From: Streptomyces sp. NBS 14/10 | GTDB lineage: Bacteria > Actinomycetota > Actinomycetes > Streptomycetales > Streptomycetaceae | Direction: 5' to 3' | Length of the DNA: 64,000 bases | NCBI RefSeq assembly: GCF_002224125.1 | Contig: NZ_NCSM01000004.1 | Coordinates: 62,001 to 126,000, forward strand | Shown here: piece after piece, positions 35,537 through 43,683 of the stretch | Position numbering within the stretch: the stretch's first letter is position 1 | Layout of the letters: the number at the start of each line of letters is the position of its first letter | Position numbers and translations under genes: made by a program | The notes under the pieces: model-generated | What the model was told of the DNA's origin: nothing | Seen by the model: only the letters and a program-made list of their open reading frames with translations | Database searches by the model: none

Positions 35537-38365
35537 TCAGCGCGGGCCGGGGCCGATCTGAAGCGTCATACACGCGGGGAAGAGCCCGCTCCAGGTGTGC
35601 CCGCGCCAGCTGTCGTAGGTGCCCGGCCGCTTCCACACGGGCAGCGCCTGATCCATGTGTGTCCGCCCCTCGGGGAACTTCCCCTGTTCCATGTACGTGA
35701 GCCCCATCTCGTACAGGGCGAACCCCTGGTGGTGGATGTTGCCCGTCCGCCGCGCGCCTTCGAGGCTCTCCCGGAAGCAGGTCAGGGCCTCCTCGGGGTG
35801 GCCGAGACCGCGGTGGGCGCGGCCGAGGTTGCCCAGGCCGATCACCTCGGCCGCGGGGTCGCCGGTCTCCCGGGCCAGCGCCAGCTGGCGCTTCTGCACC
35901 ACGATGGCCTCCTCATGGAGCCCCAGCTCGCACAGCGCGTCGGCGAGGTTGCACAGGGTCCGCAGCTCGCCCTCGAGATGGCCCCGTTCACGCCAGATCT
36001 CCAGCGCCGACTCCAGACACTCCCGGACGTCGTCGTACGCGCGCTGCAGCCAGTACGCACCCGCGAGGTGGTCGAGCAACCACGCCTCGCTCTCCAGGTC
36101 GCCGAGGCGGCGGGCGGCCGAGATCGCCAGCTCGTTGACCGACTGCAGGTCCTGGGCGTGCGCTCGCGGATAGAGAAACCACTGCAGCGACTGCGCCAGC
36201 CGCACACCGAGGCGCGCGACCGGCTCCGGCCGCTCCACGGCGTACGCGACGGCGGCCAGCAGGTTGCGGAGTTCGGCCTTCAGCCAGGCGTCCGCCTCCG
36301 CGCTGTCGCCCAGCGGGACCACGGCGCCGTCGACGGCGTGCTCGGGCCGGGGGCGCAGCGGATCGAGCAGGGTGACCGCCTGCTGGGCGGTGGCCAGGTA
36401 GCAGGACAGTCCGCGCGCCACGGCCGTCGACCGCTCGGCCTCGGAGTCCTCCTGCTCCGCCCGCTCGGTGGCGAACAGCCGGAGCAGGTCGTGCATGTGG
36501 TAGCGGATCGAGTCCGGGCTCTCCAGGAGCTGTGCGTCGACCAGCCGCTCCAGCGCGCTCTCGGTCCGGCTCTCGCTCAGCCCCAGCAGAGCGGTGGCCA
36601 CCGGCAGGCTCACATCCGGTCCGGGCAACGCGCCCAGCAGCCGAAACGCCCGCGCGGCGTCCAGGTCGTCGGAGCGTCGGCCCTCGCGGAAGCCGTCGTA
36701 GCTGACCTGGAAGCTGGTCCGTACGGCCAGGTCGCCGAAGCTCAGCTCGTCCAGTCGGCCGCGTACGTCGGTCAGCTTGGTGACCAGGGTGCGCAGCGGC
36801 CGACCGGGGCGGGCGGCCAGCCGGGCCCCGGCGATCCGCAGCGCCAGCGGCAGACCGCCGCACAGCCGGGTGATGGCCTCGGCCTCCTCGGACTCGGCCC
36901 GGACCCGCTCCGCGCCGACGATCCGCTCCAGCAGCGCCACGGCCTGGTCGCGGGGGAGGACGTCCAGGTGCAGATGGGTGGCGCCTTCGAGGGTGGTGAG
37001 CATTTCGCGGCTGGTGACCAGCGCACTGCAGCCGGGCCCGGCGGGCAGCAGCGGGCGGACCTGCTCCACGGAGGCGGCGTTGTCCAGGATCACCAGCAGC
37101 CGCCGGCCCGCCGCCAGCGAGCGGAACTGGGCCGATGCCTCGTCGGTGGAGCTGGGCACAGTGGAGCCGTCCACCCCGAGGGCGCGCAGAAACCGGCCGA
37201 GTACTTCGCCGGGGTCCAGGGCCGTAAGACCCGCGGTGGCGCCGTGCAGATCGACGTAGAGCTGGCCGTCGGGGAACCGGTCGGCGAGCTGATGCGCGGC
37301 ATGGATGACCAGGCTGGACTTGCCGACCCCGCCGGTACCGTCGATGGCCGCGATCACCACGGGGCGCCCGCCCGCGCCCCCGTCGCCGCCATCGGCCGCC
37401 GCGGCCCCGGAGCCGTCGTGTTCCTCCGCTTCTTCGATCAGCGTCCGGATCACCGCGATTTCGCCGTGGCGCCCGGTGAACGCGGGGCTGGCGGGCGGGA
37501 GCTGGCGGGGGCCCCGAGGGGTGCGGGCGGCCCGAGGGGGTGCGGCGGGTGTGCCCGAGCCGGAGCTGGACGCTGCCCCCTCCGCCGCACGCTCCGGCGG
37601 CATCAGGGTCTCGTCGGCGGTCAGGATCCGCTGGTGCAGCCGCTGCAGCGCCGGGGTCGGCTCGACGCCGAGCTCATCGGCCAGCGCCCCGCGCAGATCG
37701 CGGTACGCCGCCAGGGCGTCGGCCTGCCGCCCCGACCGGTACAGCGCCAGCATCTGGCGGCCGCGCAGATCCTCCCGGAAGGGGTGTTCGGCCGTCAGGG
37801 CCTCCAGCTCGCCCAGCACCGAGGCGTGGCGGCCGCAGCGAAGATCGGCCTCGATCCGGGCGTCCACGGCCTCGAGGCGGCACTCCTCGAGCCGCGTGGC
37901 CTCCGCCTCCACGGCCGGGGTCGGGGGTACGTCCTGGAACGGCGCCCCGCGCCACAGCCCCAGCGCCTCGCGCAGCCGCTCGGCGGCGGCCTCGGGCGCG
38001 TCCCGGTCCAGGCCGCGCCGTCCCTCCTCGACCAGCTGCTCGAACCGGTGGGCGTCGAACTCGGCCGCCTCCACGGCGAGTCGGTACCCGTGTGCCTTGT
38101 AGCCCTGCTTGTCGGTGATCAGGACCTCACCGGACTCATCGCCCAGGGTCTGCCGCAGCCGCGACACATAGGTCTGCAGCAGCTTGCCCGCGCTCTGCGG
38201 GCGCCCCTCCTCGCCCCACAGCTCGTCCATGAGCCGTTCGGTGGGCACGGTCCGGTTGGCGTGGCACAGCAGCACCGCGAGCAGCATGCGCCACTTGGCG
38301 GGGCCGAGGGAGATCCATCGGCCGCCGTCCCACAGCTCAAGCGCCCCCAGGACCCGATACCGCAC
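35537..38365 (-). CDS. AfsR/SARP-type regulator with NB-ARC and TPR domains
   Basis: A 942-aa transcriptional activator of the AfsR type. An OmpR-like winged helix at residues ~1-95 (RYRVLGALELWDGG, ERLMDELWGEEGRPQSA, LQTYVSRLRQTLG) is followed by a bacterial transcriptional activation domain to ~245, then a Pro/Ala linker. An NB-ARC ATPase has Walker A DGTGGVGKSSLV near residue 345 and the Walker B-like LLVILDNAASV. C-terminal TPR repeats (LGNLGRAHRGLGHPEEALTCF, GFALYEMGLTYMEQGKF) complete it. CGGAGG upstream supports GTG 38365. Such proteins bind heptameric direct repeats and activate specialised metabolism or respond to Ser/Thr kinases. Targets here are unknown. I saw no TTA codon. Confidence 0.92.
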   Translation of the reverse strand: MRYRVLGALELWDGGRWISLGPAKWRMLLAVLLCHANRTVPTERLMDELWGEEGRPQSAGKLLQTYVSRLRQTLGDESGEVLITDKQGYKAHGYRLAVEAAEFDAHRFEQLVEEGRRGLDRDAPEAAAERLREALGLWRGAPFQDVPPTPAVEAEATRLEECRLEAVDARIEADLRCGRHASVLGELEALTAEHPFREDLRGRQMLALYRSGRQADALAAYRDLRGALADELGVEPTPALQRLHQRILTADETLMPPERAAEGAASSSGSGTPAAPPRAARTPRGPRQLPPASPAFTGRHGEIAVIRTLIEEAEEHDGSGAAAADGGDGGAGGRPVVIAAIDGTGGVGKSSLVIHAAHQLADRFPDGQLYVDLHGATAGLTALDPGEVLGRFLRALGVDGSTVPSSTDEASAQFRSLAAGRRLLVILDNAASVEQVRPLLPAGPGCSALVTSREMLTTLEGATHLHLDVLPRDQAVALLERIVGAERVRAESEEAEAITRLCGGLPLALRIAGARLAARPGRPLRTLVTKLTDVRGRLDELSFGDLAVRTSFQVSYDGFREGRRSDDLDAARAFRLLGALPGPDVSLPVATALLGLSESRTESALERLVDAQLLESPDSIRYHMHDLLRLFATERAEQEDSEAERSTAVARGLSCYLATAQQAVTLLDPLRPRPEHAVDGAVVPLGDSAEADAWLKAELRNLLAAVAYAVERPEPVARLGVRLAQSLQWFLYPRAHAQDLQSVNELAISAARRLGDLESEAWLLDHLAGAYWLQRAYDDVRECLESALEIWRERGHLEGELRTLCNLADALCELGLHEEAIVVQKRQLALARETGDPAAEVIGLGNLGRAHRGLGHPEEALTCFRESLEGARRTGNIHHQGFALYEMGLTYMEQGKFPEGRTHMDQALPVWKRPGTYDSWRGHTWSGLFPACMTLQIGPGPR

Positions 38366-38517
38366 CCGTTACCTCCGAGGTCCTTGGCCCAAGCCCGGTC
38401 CCTGTCTCGTTTCGTCGATACGTCAACTCACCGGTCTGGTAACGGTTATACCTCTCCAGCGGACGTTCCCGTGCATCATTCACCGGTCGCGGAGTAGTCT
38501 CCCCCGGCCGTCGCGGG

Positions 38518-39468
38518 TCAAGTTGTCCGAAAACGCTCGGAGGTCCAGTGGACCGGGCGGCTCAGCGTCCCCGGCAGCCTGGTGGTGGCGTCTCCCTTCG
38601 CGGCGTTGAGCTGGGCCTGAGTGAGGAAGACGGCTCCGGTGAGGTCGGCGCCGGTCAGATCGGCGTCGCGGAAGTCCACCCCGATCAGATCCGCCGACCG
38701 CAGGTCCGCGCCGGTCAGATCGGCCGCGATGAGCAGGGCCCCGCGAAGGTTGGCGCCACGCAGATCGGCGCCCTTCAGACGAGCCCCGATGAGATCGGCC
38801 CCCCGGTGGTTCTTCTTGCGCCCCGGGACCTCGGCCCGCACCAGCTCGCCGACGCGCACCAGCAGCACGTTCACCTCCTGGCGCAGCGCCGCCACGTCCA
38901 GGCCGGCCAGGGACTCGGCGCTGCCGCGGGTGAGGCCGTCGAGGTCCGCCAGCGCGCGGCGGAGGTCGGCGTGGACCGGGCGGGCCGGCGGCAGGGTCAG
39001 CGCTTCGGTCACGTACCACAGCAGCTCGTGGAGGGCCCGCATGACGGGGAACACCTCGAACATCCGGGGCGCGGTCTCGGGGGCCTGCCGCCAGTCCCGG
39101 CCGCCGAAGGTGGTCTGGGACACCTTCTGGCCGGCTCCGAAGCAGTCGAAGACCGTGCAGCCGGAGAAGCCCCGCTCGCGCAGCTGTGCGTGGATGCCGC
39201 AGCGGAAGTCCTCCTGGAGGTTCGTACACGGCCGCCCGGCCGCCTTGTCGACCGCGAAATCCGCCGAGGCGGCGAAGGGCAGGGCGACACAGCACAGTCC
39301 GAAGCAGTTCGCGCAGTCGGCCCGCAGGGAGCGCCGGTCGGGGTCGGCCGCCGGGGTGCCGACCTCCGGGGTGCCGACCGAAGAGGTTTCGCGCTTGCGG
39401 GACAAGGTGCCTGGTCTCCTGCCGTGAGATGAGCACCGCTGTATGCCGTGCTCGGAACTGGTGTCCAT
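38518..39468 (-). CDS. Cysteine-cluster (YkgJ-like) plus pentapeptide-repeat protein
   Basis: A 316-aa protein with two distinct parts. Residues ~50-120 hold a Cys-rich region (CANCFGLCC, GRPCTNLQEDFRCGIH, GCTVFDCFGAG) like the metal-chelating YkgJ/CxxCxxCC families. A helical middle follows, and residues ~210-285 are pentapeptide repeats (GADLIGARLKGADLRGANLR...), which form a right-handed quadrilateral beta-helix. The start is uncertain: ATG 39468 is used, with TTG 39405 (preceded by CAGGAG) an alternative. Pentapeptide proteins sometimes protect gyrase, but this fusion is a standalone family and I assign no function. Confidence 0.8.
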   Translation of the reverse strand: MDTSSEHGIQRCSSHGRRPGTLSRKRETSSVGTPEVGTPAADPDRRSLRADCANCFGLCCVALPFAASADFAVDKAAGRPCTNLQEDFRCGIHAQLRERGFSGCTVFDCFGAGQKVSQTTFGGRDWRQAPETAPRMFEVFPVMRALHELLWYVTEALTLPPARPVHADLRRALADLDGLTRGSAESLAGLDVAALRQEVNVLLVRVGELVRAEVPGRKKNHRGADLIGARLKGADLRGANLRGALLIAADLTGADLRSADLIGVDFRDADLTGADLTGAVFLTQAQLNAAKGDATTRLPGTLSRPVHWTSERFRTT

Positions 39469-39626
39469 TCTCCCCGAGGCCCCGGAAAGGCTCCCCCGAG
39501 GCCCCGACGAGCCGTGTTGGCCGGCTGTTAGGGGCCTGTTAGCGGCCGGTTAGCCCCCCTGGGCAAGGCGTCGCCGAGCGGCCGCGGCGCACTGGCGACC
39601 GCAGGTACGGGGAGAGGACGCATGTC

Positions 39627-39779
39627 GTGATATTCGCTGTAGGCGGGCTGGTGCTGGTCGGCGTCATCCGCGTGGTGAACCTGGCCTTCTCGCTCACCTG
39701 CAAGGCCTGCGTCGAGGCCGTGCCCCTCTTCGCCGGGCACGCCGAGCGGCTGCGGGCCGACGGAGGGACTTCCTTGTAG
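39627..39779 (+). CDS. Small hydrophobic/cysteine protein (50 aa), tentative
   Basis: An open frame from GTG 39627 encodes MIFAVGGLVLVGVIRVVNLA (a likely single membrane segment) followed by FSLTCKACVEAVPLF, a CxxC pair, and a charged tail. GGGGAGAGG lies nine bases upstream. It sits alone between the pentapeptide gene and the HxlR gene. Coding status rests on the ribosome-binding site and hydrophobic pattern only. Confidence 0.45.
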   Translation: MIFAVGGLVLVGVIRVVNLAFSLTCKACVEAVPLFAGHAERLRADGGTSL

Positions 39780-39894
39780 CTCCGAACACCTTCCGGACAA
39801 CTGGGCTGGTCGGCCCATCTGCCGCGGGTGGATGCTCAGTTGGCGGGTATGATAACCGCCGCTCGGGCGGTAGGCGGGTTCCGGCCCGACCGCC

Positions 39895-39910
39895 TTGGTT
39901 TGAGAACCAA
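39895..39910. promoter_or_regulatory. Probable operator of HxlR-family gene
   Basis: TTGGTT-TGAG-AACCAA is a perfect 6-4-6 dyad ending 24 bp before the HxlR start. A second imperfect dyad (GGCGGGTATGATAACCGCC) lies at 39842-39860. Autoregulation by the HxlR dimer is the natural inference. Confidence 0.5.
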
Positions 39911-39934
39911 ACCCACTCCCCGTACGCTGCGCGT

Positions 39935-40390
39935 ATGAAGGATCCACGGCCCTGCTCCATCGCCGACTCGCTCGCCGTGGTCGGGGAGAAGCACTCGCTG
40001 CTCGTCCTCCGCGAGGTGTTCCTCGGGGTGCGGCGCTTCGACGCCATGGTCCGCAACATCGGGGCGCCGCGCGACATCCTCGCGGCCCGGCTGCGCCGCC
40101 TGGTGGAGGCGGGCGTGCTGGAGAAGGTCCCCTACAGCGAGCGGCCCCGGCGCTTCGAGTACCGGCCCACGCAGGCCGGCTGGGAGCTCCAACCGGTGCT
40201 GCTGATGCTGATGAAGTGGGGCGACCGGCACCTCGCCGAACGGCCCCCGGTGGTGCTCGAGCACTCCTGTGGCGCTGAGTTGGAGCCGGTCATGGTCTGC
40301 GGTGCGTGCGGGGAGCGGGCGTCCCGGGACACGCTCACCCACCGCGTCGAGGCGCCGGGATGGACCACCACAGGGCCCGAGGCCGGGTGA
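39935..40390 (+). CDS. HxlR-family transcriptional regulator
   Basis: A 151-aa winged helix regulator. The typical opening SIADSLAVVGEKHSLLVLREVFLGVRRF is followed by ILAARLRRLVEAGVLEKVPYSERPRRFEYRPTQAG. The C-terminus has a possible zinc-binding pair (EHSCG, VCGACGE). HxlR proteins respond to quinones, aldehydes or redox compounds. The gene converges on the FMN reductase gene 18 bp away, a common pairing, although regulation across convergent genes would be indirect. Confidence 0.9.
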   Translation: MKDPRPCSIADSLAVVGEKHSLLVLREVFLGVRRFDAMVRNIGAPRDILAARLRRLVEAGVLEKVPYSERPRRFEYRPTQAGWELQPVLLMLMKWGDRHLAERPPVVLEHSCGAELEPVMVCGACGERASRDTLTHRVEAPGWTTTGPEAG

Positions 40391-40408
40391 CCCGTGCCGG
40401 CGGGGGGC

Positions 40409-41071
40409 TTACCCCTCCGCCCGCTGGATGACGGGCGCCTGCGTGCTGTCTCCCAGGAACTCGTACCACCGGCGCCGTAGGCAGACATAGTGGGCATCGG
40501 CCTCGGCGAGGCGGAGGAAGGCGCCGACGGTCTGGCTGAGGCGCTGTTGCAGGCCGGAGTCGGTGAGCCGGCCGTCCTCGGTGAAGGCCTCGTAGGCCCT
40601 GGGCAGGCTGAACATGTCGGGGTAGACGCGGGTGCCGAGATGTTCCAGGGGGACCCTCAGGGACCACAGCCCACGATTGGCGCCCATCATGGACGGGGAG
40701 GCGGAGACGAGCAGTCCGTGCTTGGTCCCGAACGGCTGCGGCCGGATCCGCGAGACCCAGTCGATCGCGTTCTTCAGGACGCCGGGCACGGAGGCGTTGT
40801 ATTCGGGGGAGGAGATCACGAAGGCGTCGGCCCGCTCGAGCCGGTCGCGCAGCGCGAGGGCGCCCCGCGGCACCCCTTCGGCGGCCTCCGCGTCGCCGTC
40901 GTACGGGGGCATGGCGAACTCGCGCATGGTGGCGAGGTCGGCGATGGCGCCGTGCTCGGTGACCAGGCGGGCCACGAGAGAGGCGAGGCGGGCGTTGACG
41001 GACCCGATCCGCAGCGCGCCGCCGAAGACGAGCACTCGCAGCGGGCCGGGAGCGTGGTCGTCCATGGACAT
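40409..41071 (-). CDS. NADPH-dependent FMN reductase family protein
   Basis: A 220-aa flavodoxin-like reductase. RVLVFGGALRIGSVNARLASLVARLV is the phosphate-binding loop (normally GSLRxxSxN), and VISSPEYNASVPGVLKNAIDWVSR is the hallmark motif. It transfers electrons from NAD(P)H to FMN, quinones or azo compounds. GGGAGG upstream supports ATG 41071. It is convergent with the HxlR gene and followed upstream by a small membrane protein gene. Confidence 0.88.
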   Translation of the reverse strand: MSMDDHAPGPLRVLVFGGALRIGSVNARLASLVARLVTEHGAIADLATMREFAMPPYDGDAEAAEGVPRGALALRDRLERADAFVISSPEYNASVPGVLKNAIDWVSRIRPQPFGTKHGLLVSASPSMMGANRGLWSLRVPLEHLGTRVYPDMFSLPRAYEAFTEDGRLTDSGLQQRLSQTVGAFLRLAEADAHYVCLRRRWYEFLGDSTQAPVIQRAEG

Positions 41072-41116
41072 GGGGCCGTTCCTCCCGTGCGCGACGAGCT
41101 TTCGTCCGGAATGCGC

Positions 41117-41419
41117 TTATCGTGGCACGGGCCTGGCGCCCCCGCGCGACGGCGAGGCGGGCCGAGTGATCATGCCGTGGTCGGGGCGCCAGGGGTCGTC
41201 CGGCGACGGGATCGGCAGCTTGCGTTCCGCCTGCACCTGGATCTCGTAGTGGGAATCGTGGCCGGTCGCGTGCCAAGCCTGGTCGTAGACGTCCACGATG
41301 GAGCGGAAGGCCGACCCGGCGACACCGCGGCGCCGGACGAGAACGGCCAGCCAGGTGAAGAAGGCCATGACCATGGCGAGAGAGCCGACGACCATCAGGA
41401 ACGGAAGTAACCCACCCAT
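41117..41419 (-). CDS. Small membrane protein of unknown function (100 aa)
   Basis: One N-terminal hydrophobic segment (LLPFLMVVGSLAMVMAFFTWLAVLV) is followed by an RRRG stop-transfer and a soluble part (SIVDVYDQAWHATGHDSHYEIQVQAERK) ending in a disordered basic tail. The family is not recognised. It lies in the same direction as the FMN reductase, 45 bp upstream of it. Confidence 0.65.
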   Translation of the reverse strand: MGGLLPFLMVVGSLAMVMAFFTWLAVLVRRRGVAGSAFRSIVDVYDQAWHATGHDSHYEIQVQAERKLPIPSPDDPWRPDHGMITRPASPSRGGARPVPR

Positions 41420-41494
41420 GGGGGCACCCTACGCCGGGGCCGGTCCGCGCGGGCCGGCCCCGGCGGACTTTCCCGCGAGAGCGGGAGAGCCCGG

Positions 41495-42136
41495 TCAGGC
41501 CTGTGCGACGGTGAATCGGGTCCGGCGGTGCCGGGGGTGCTCGGCCTCGTCCAGCAGGGCCACCGCGAGGTCTTCCATGGAGATACGGGATATGCCGTCG
41601 GCGTCGACCAGGAGCTCGTCGGTCCCCAGCCGATAGGTGCCGGTGCGCTCGCCGGGTTCGAGCAGGGCGGCCGGGCTCAGATAGGTCCAGTCCGCCTCGG
41701 ACTCCGCCCGGCACGCCTCGAGTTGTGCGGCGCAGGCCAGCGCGATGCCCCGCCAGTCGGCCGGGAAGTCCGGGCCGTCGACGACCAGCGTGCCGCCGGT
41801 GCCGGGCACGGTCAGGGTCGCCGCGCCGCCGACGACCAGCAGCCGGACGCCGCCGCTCGCCACCCCGGCGAGCAGCGCCTTCGTGGCGGTGACGAGCTCG
41901 TCCTCACTGCCGGGCGCGGGGCGGGTGGCGGTGATCACGAGATCCTGGCCGGTGCTCAGCCGGACCACGTCGTCGACATCGGCCGCGTCGCCGACCCGGG
42001 CCGTGGCGCCGGCCGGCAGATCGCCCAGCCGGCCCGGGTTCCGTACGACCGCGGTGACCTCATGGCCGCGGGAGAGCGCCTCGGCCACCACCCGGCTGCC
42101 CACGCTCCCGGCCGCTCCGAAGACGGTGATGCGCAT
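41495..42136 (-). CDS. NAD(P)H-binding SDR-like protein
   Basis: A 213-aa atypical short-chain dehydrogenase of the NmrA/YwnB type. The N-terminal MRITVFGAAGSVGSRVVAEAL has the GxxGxxG dinucleotide motif, and LLVVGGAATLTVPG and WTYLSPAALLEPGERTG are family landmarks. The start at 42136 has AAAGGAAA about ten bases upstream. It lies 2 bp downstream of the EamA gene stop, so the two are an operon, divergent from the MarR gene. Confidence 0.85.
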   Translation of the reverse strand: MRITVFGAAGSVGSRVVAEALSRGHEVTAVVRNPGRLGDLPAGATARVGDAADVDDVVRLSTGQDLVITATRPAPGSEDELVTATKALLAGVASGGVRLLVVGGAATLTVPGTGGTLVVDGPDFPADWRGIALACAAQLEACRAESEADWTYLSPAALLEPGERTGTYRLGTDELLVDADGISRISMEDLAVALLDEAEHPRHRRTRFTVAQA

Positions 42137-42138
42137 TG

Positions 42139-43080
42139 TTATCGGTTTCCTTTCGGCTCGGCCGTCCGGCGGACGGCGAGATCGCTGAGCGGGCGGGCCT
42201 GCCGTACGCGGCCGTGATCGGCGCGGCGGGCCGGATGGGTCTGGGCCATGACCATGGCGGCGAGGACCACCGCCCCGCCCAGGGCCTGCCACGCGGTGAG
42301 CTGCTGGCCCAGCGCGAGCCAGCCGAGCACGGTGGCGACCAGCGGGCTGAGCAGCCCGAGGAAGGTGACGTCGGTGGGGGACAGGGCGCGGATGCCGCGG
42401 AACCAGAGGGCGTAGGCCAGGGCGGCGCCGACGAGCGAGAGATAGCCGTAGCCGGCCAGGTTCCCGGCGGTCAGCGTTGCTGGGGGCGGCCCTTCGACGA
42501 GGAGGGCGACGGGGAGCAGCAGCAGTCCGCCGGCGACCAGTTGCCAGCCGGTGGTCGCCAGCAGGGGCGCCGGGGAGGCCCACCGCTTGCTGAGGACGAC
42601 CCCGGTGGCCATGACGAGCGCGCCACCGGCCGCCGCGGCGACGCCCAGGGCGTCCAGGCGCGCGTCCGCCCGCAGGACGAGCAGGCTGACGCCGGCCACC
42701 CCCGCCACCCCGGCGAGTGCGGTGCGCCGGGACAGCCGCTCGCCGAGCAGGCCGGACGCGAGGACGGCGACGAGAAGGGGCTGCAGGGCGCCGACGGTGG
42801 CGGCGACCCCGCCCGGCAGCCGGTAGGCGGCGACGAACAGGAGGGCGAAGAACACCCCGATGTTGAGGGCTCCGAGCACCAGCGCACGCCACCACCACAC
42901 CCCGCGCGGCAGCCGCCGCGTGACCAGGACGAGCAGCAGGCCGGCCGGCAGGGCGCGGACCACCGCGGCGAGCAGGGGGCGGCCCGGGGGCAGCAGTTCG
43001 GTGGTGACGAGGTAGGTGGTGCCCCAGACGGCCGGTGCGAGCGCGGTCAGCAGGACGATCCCGATCCGATTTCTTAGCAC
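42139..43080 (-). CDS. EamA/DMT-family transporter
   Basis: A 313-aa drug/metabolite transporter with ten predicted membrane helices in two EamA repeats (VWGTTYLVTTELLPPGRPLLAAVVRALPAG in the first; SLVGAALAYALWFRGIRALSPT in the second) and an Arg-rich cytoplasmic tail. The start is taken at GTG 43080. GTG 43098 is an alternative that would add a TTA codon. It forms an operon with the SDR gene and is divergent from the MarR regulator, which very likely controls this exporter. Confidence 0.85.
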   Translation of the reverse strand: MLRNRIGIVLLTALAPAVWGTTYLVTTELLPPGRPLLAAVVRALPAGLLLVLVTRRLPRGVWWWRALVLGALNIGVFFALLFVAAYRLPGGVAATVGALQPLLVAVLASGLLGERLSRRTALAGVAGVAGVSLLVLRADARLDALGVAAAAGGALVMATGVVLSKRWASPAPLLATTGWQLVAGGLLLLPVALLVEGPPPATLTAGNLAGYGYLSLVGAALAYALWFRGIRALSPTDVTFLGLLSPLVATVLGWLALGQQLTAWQALGGAVVLAAMVMAQTHPARRADHGRVRQARPLSDLAVRRTAEPKGNR

Positions 43081-43109
43081 TAAGGAAAAGTATCTCACTG
43101 CTAAGAGAT
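43073..43109. promoter_or_regulatory. Probable MarR operator(s) in divergent region
   Basis: CTTAG-CA-CTAAG (43073-43084) is a perfect dyad overlapping the EamA GTG start. A second dyad, ATCTC-N8-GAGAT (43092-43109), lies between it and the MarR start at 43126. The AT-rich composition contrasts with the surroundings. Confidence 0.5.
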
Positions 43110-43125
43110 TGGCTAATCTGGGGGC

Positions 43126-43623
43126 GTGACAGATCATGTGGACCTGGTGTTGGAGCAGTGGGGTGCGGAGCGCCCCGATCTGGATGTGTCGCCGATGGCG
43201 GTCATCGGGCGCCTGAAACGGCTCTCCCGCCTGATCGACGCCGAGACGCGCCGTACGTTCGGCGCCCATGGGCTCGACCCCGCGTCCTTCGACGTGCTCG
43301 CCACGCTGCGCCGCAGCGGGCCGCCGTACCGGCTGACCCCCGCCGCGCTGATGCGCGCGGCCATGGTCACCTCGGGCGCCATCACCCAGCGCCTCGACCG
43401 ACTGGAGGCCCGCGGCCTGGTGACCCGTACGCCCAGCGAGTCGGACGGCCGGGTGGTGCATGTCGCCCTCACCGACGAGGGTGGCGCCCTTCTCGACCGG
43501 GTCCTGCCCGACCACCTGGCCACCGAGCGCCGGTTGCTCACCGCGCTCGGCAGGGCCGACCAGGATGCCCTCGCCGATACGCTCCGGAATGTCCTGGAGT
43601 CACTGGGCGACACCAGGGAGTGA
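43126..43623 (+). CDS. MarR-family transcriptional regulator
   Basis: A 165-aa winged helix regulator: RLKRLSRLIDAETRRTFGAHGLDPASFDVLATL leads into RAAMVTSGAITQRLDRLEARGLVTRTPSESDGRVVHVALTDEG, the DNA-binding wing. It usually represses a divergent efflux gene and is released by small phenolic ligands, matching the adjacent EamA exporter and SDR genes. The start is GTG 43126. Confidence 0.92.
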   Translation: MTDHVDLVLEQWGAERPDLDVSPMAVIGRLKRLSRLIDAETRRTFGAHGLDPASFDVLATLRRSGPPYRLTPAALMRAAMVTSGAITQRLDRLEARGLVTRTPSESDGRVVHVALTDEGGALLDRVLPDHLATERRLLTALGRADQDALADTLRNVLESLGDTRE

Positions 43624-43683
43624 GTGGGCTGAGCGGCGGCCGCACCCCTCGTGGCGGCCGCCGCGGGATCGCCCGACGGCAGG

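Noticed and set aside
35597..38497. 966-codon open frame antisense to the SARP regulator
   Set aside because: The minus strand encodes a textbook SARP-NB-ARC-TPR protein; the antisense frame is low complexity.
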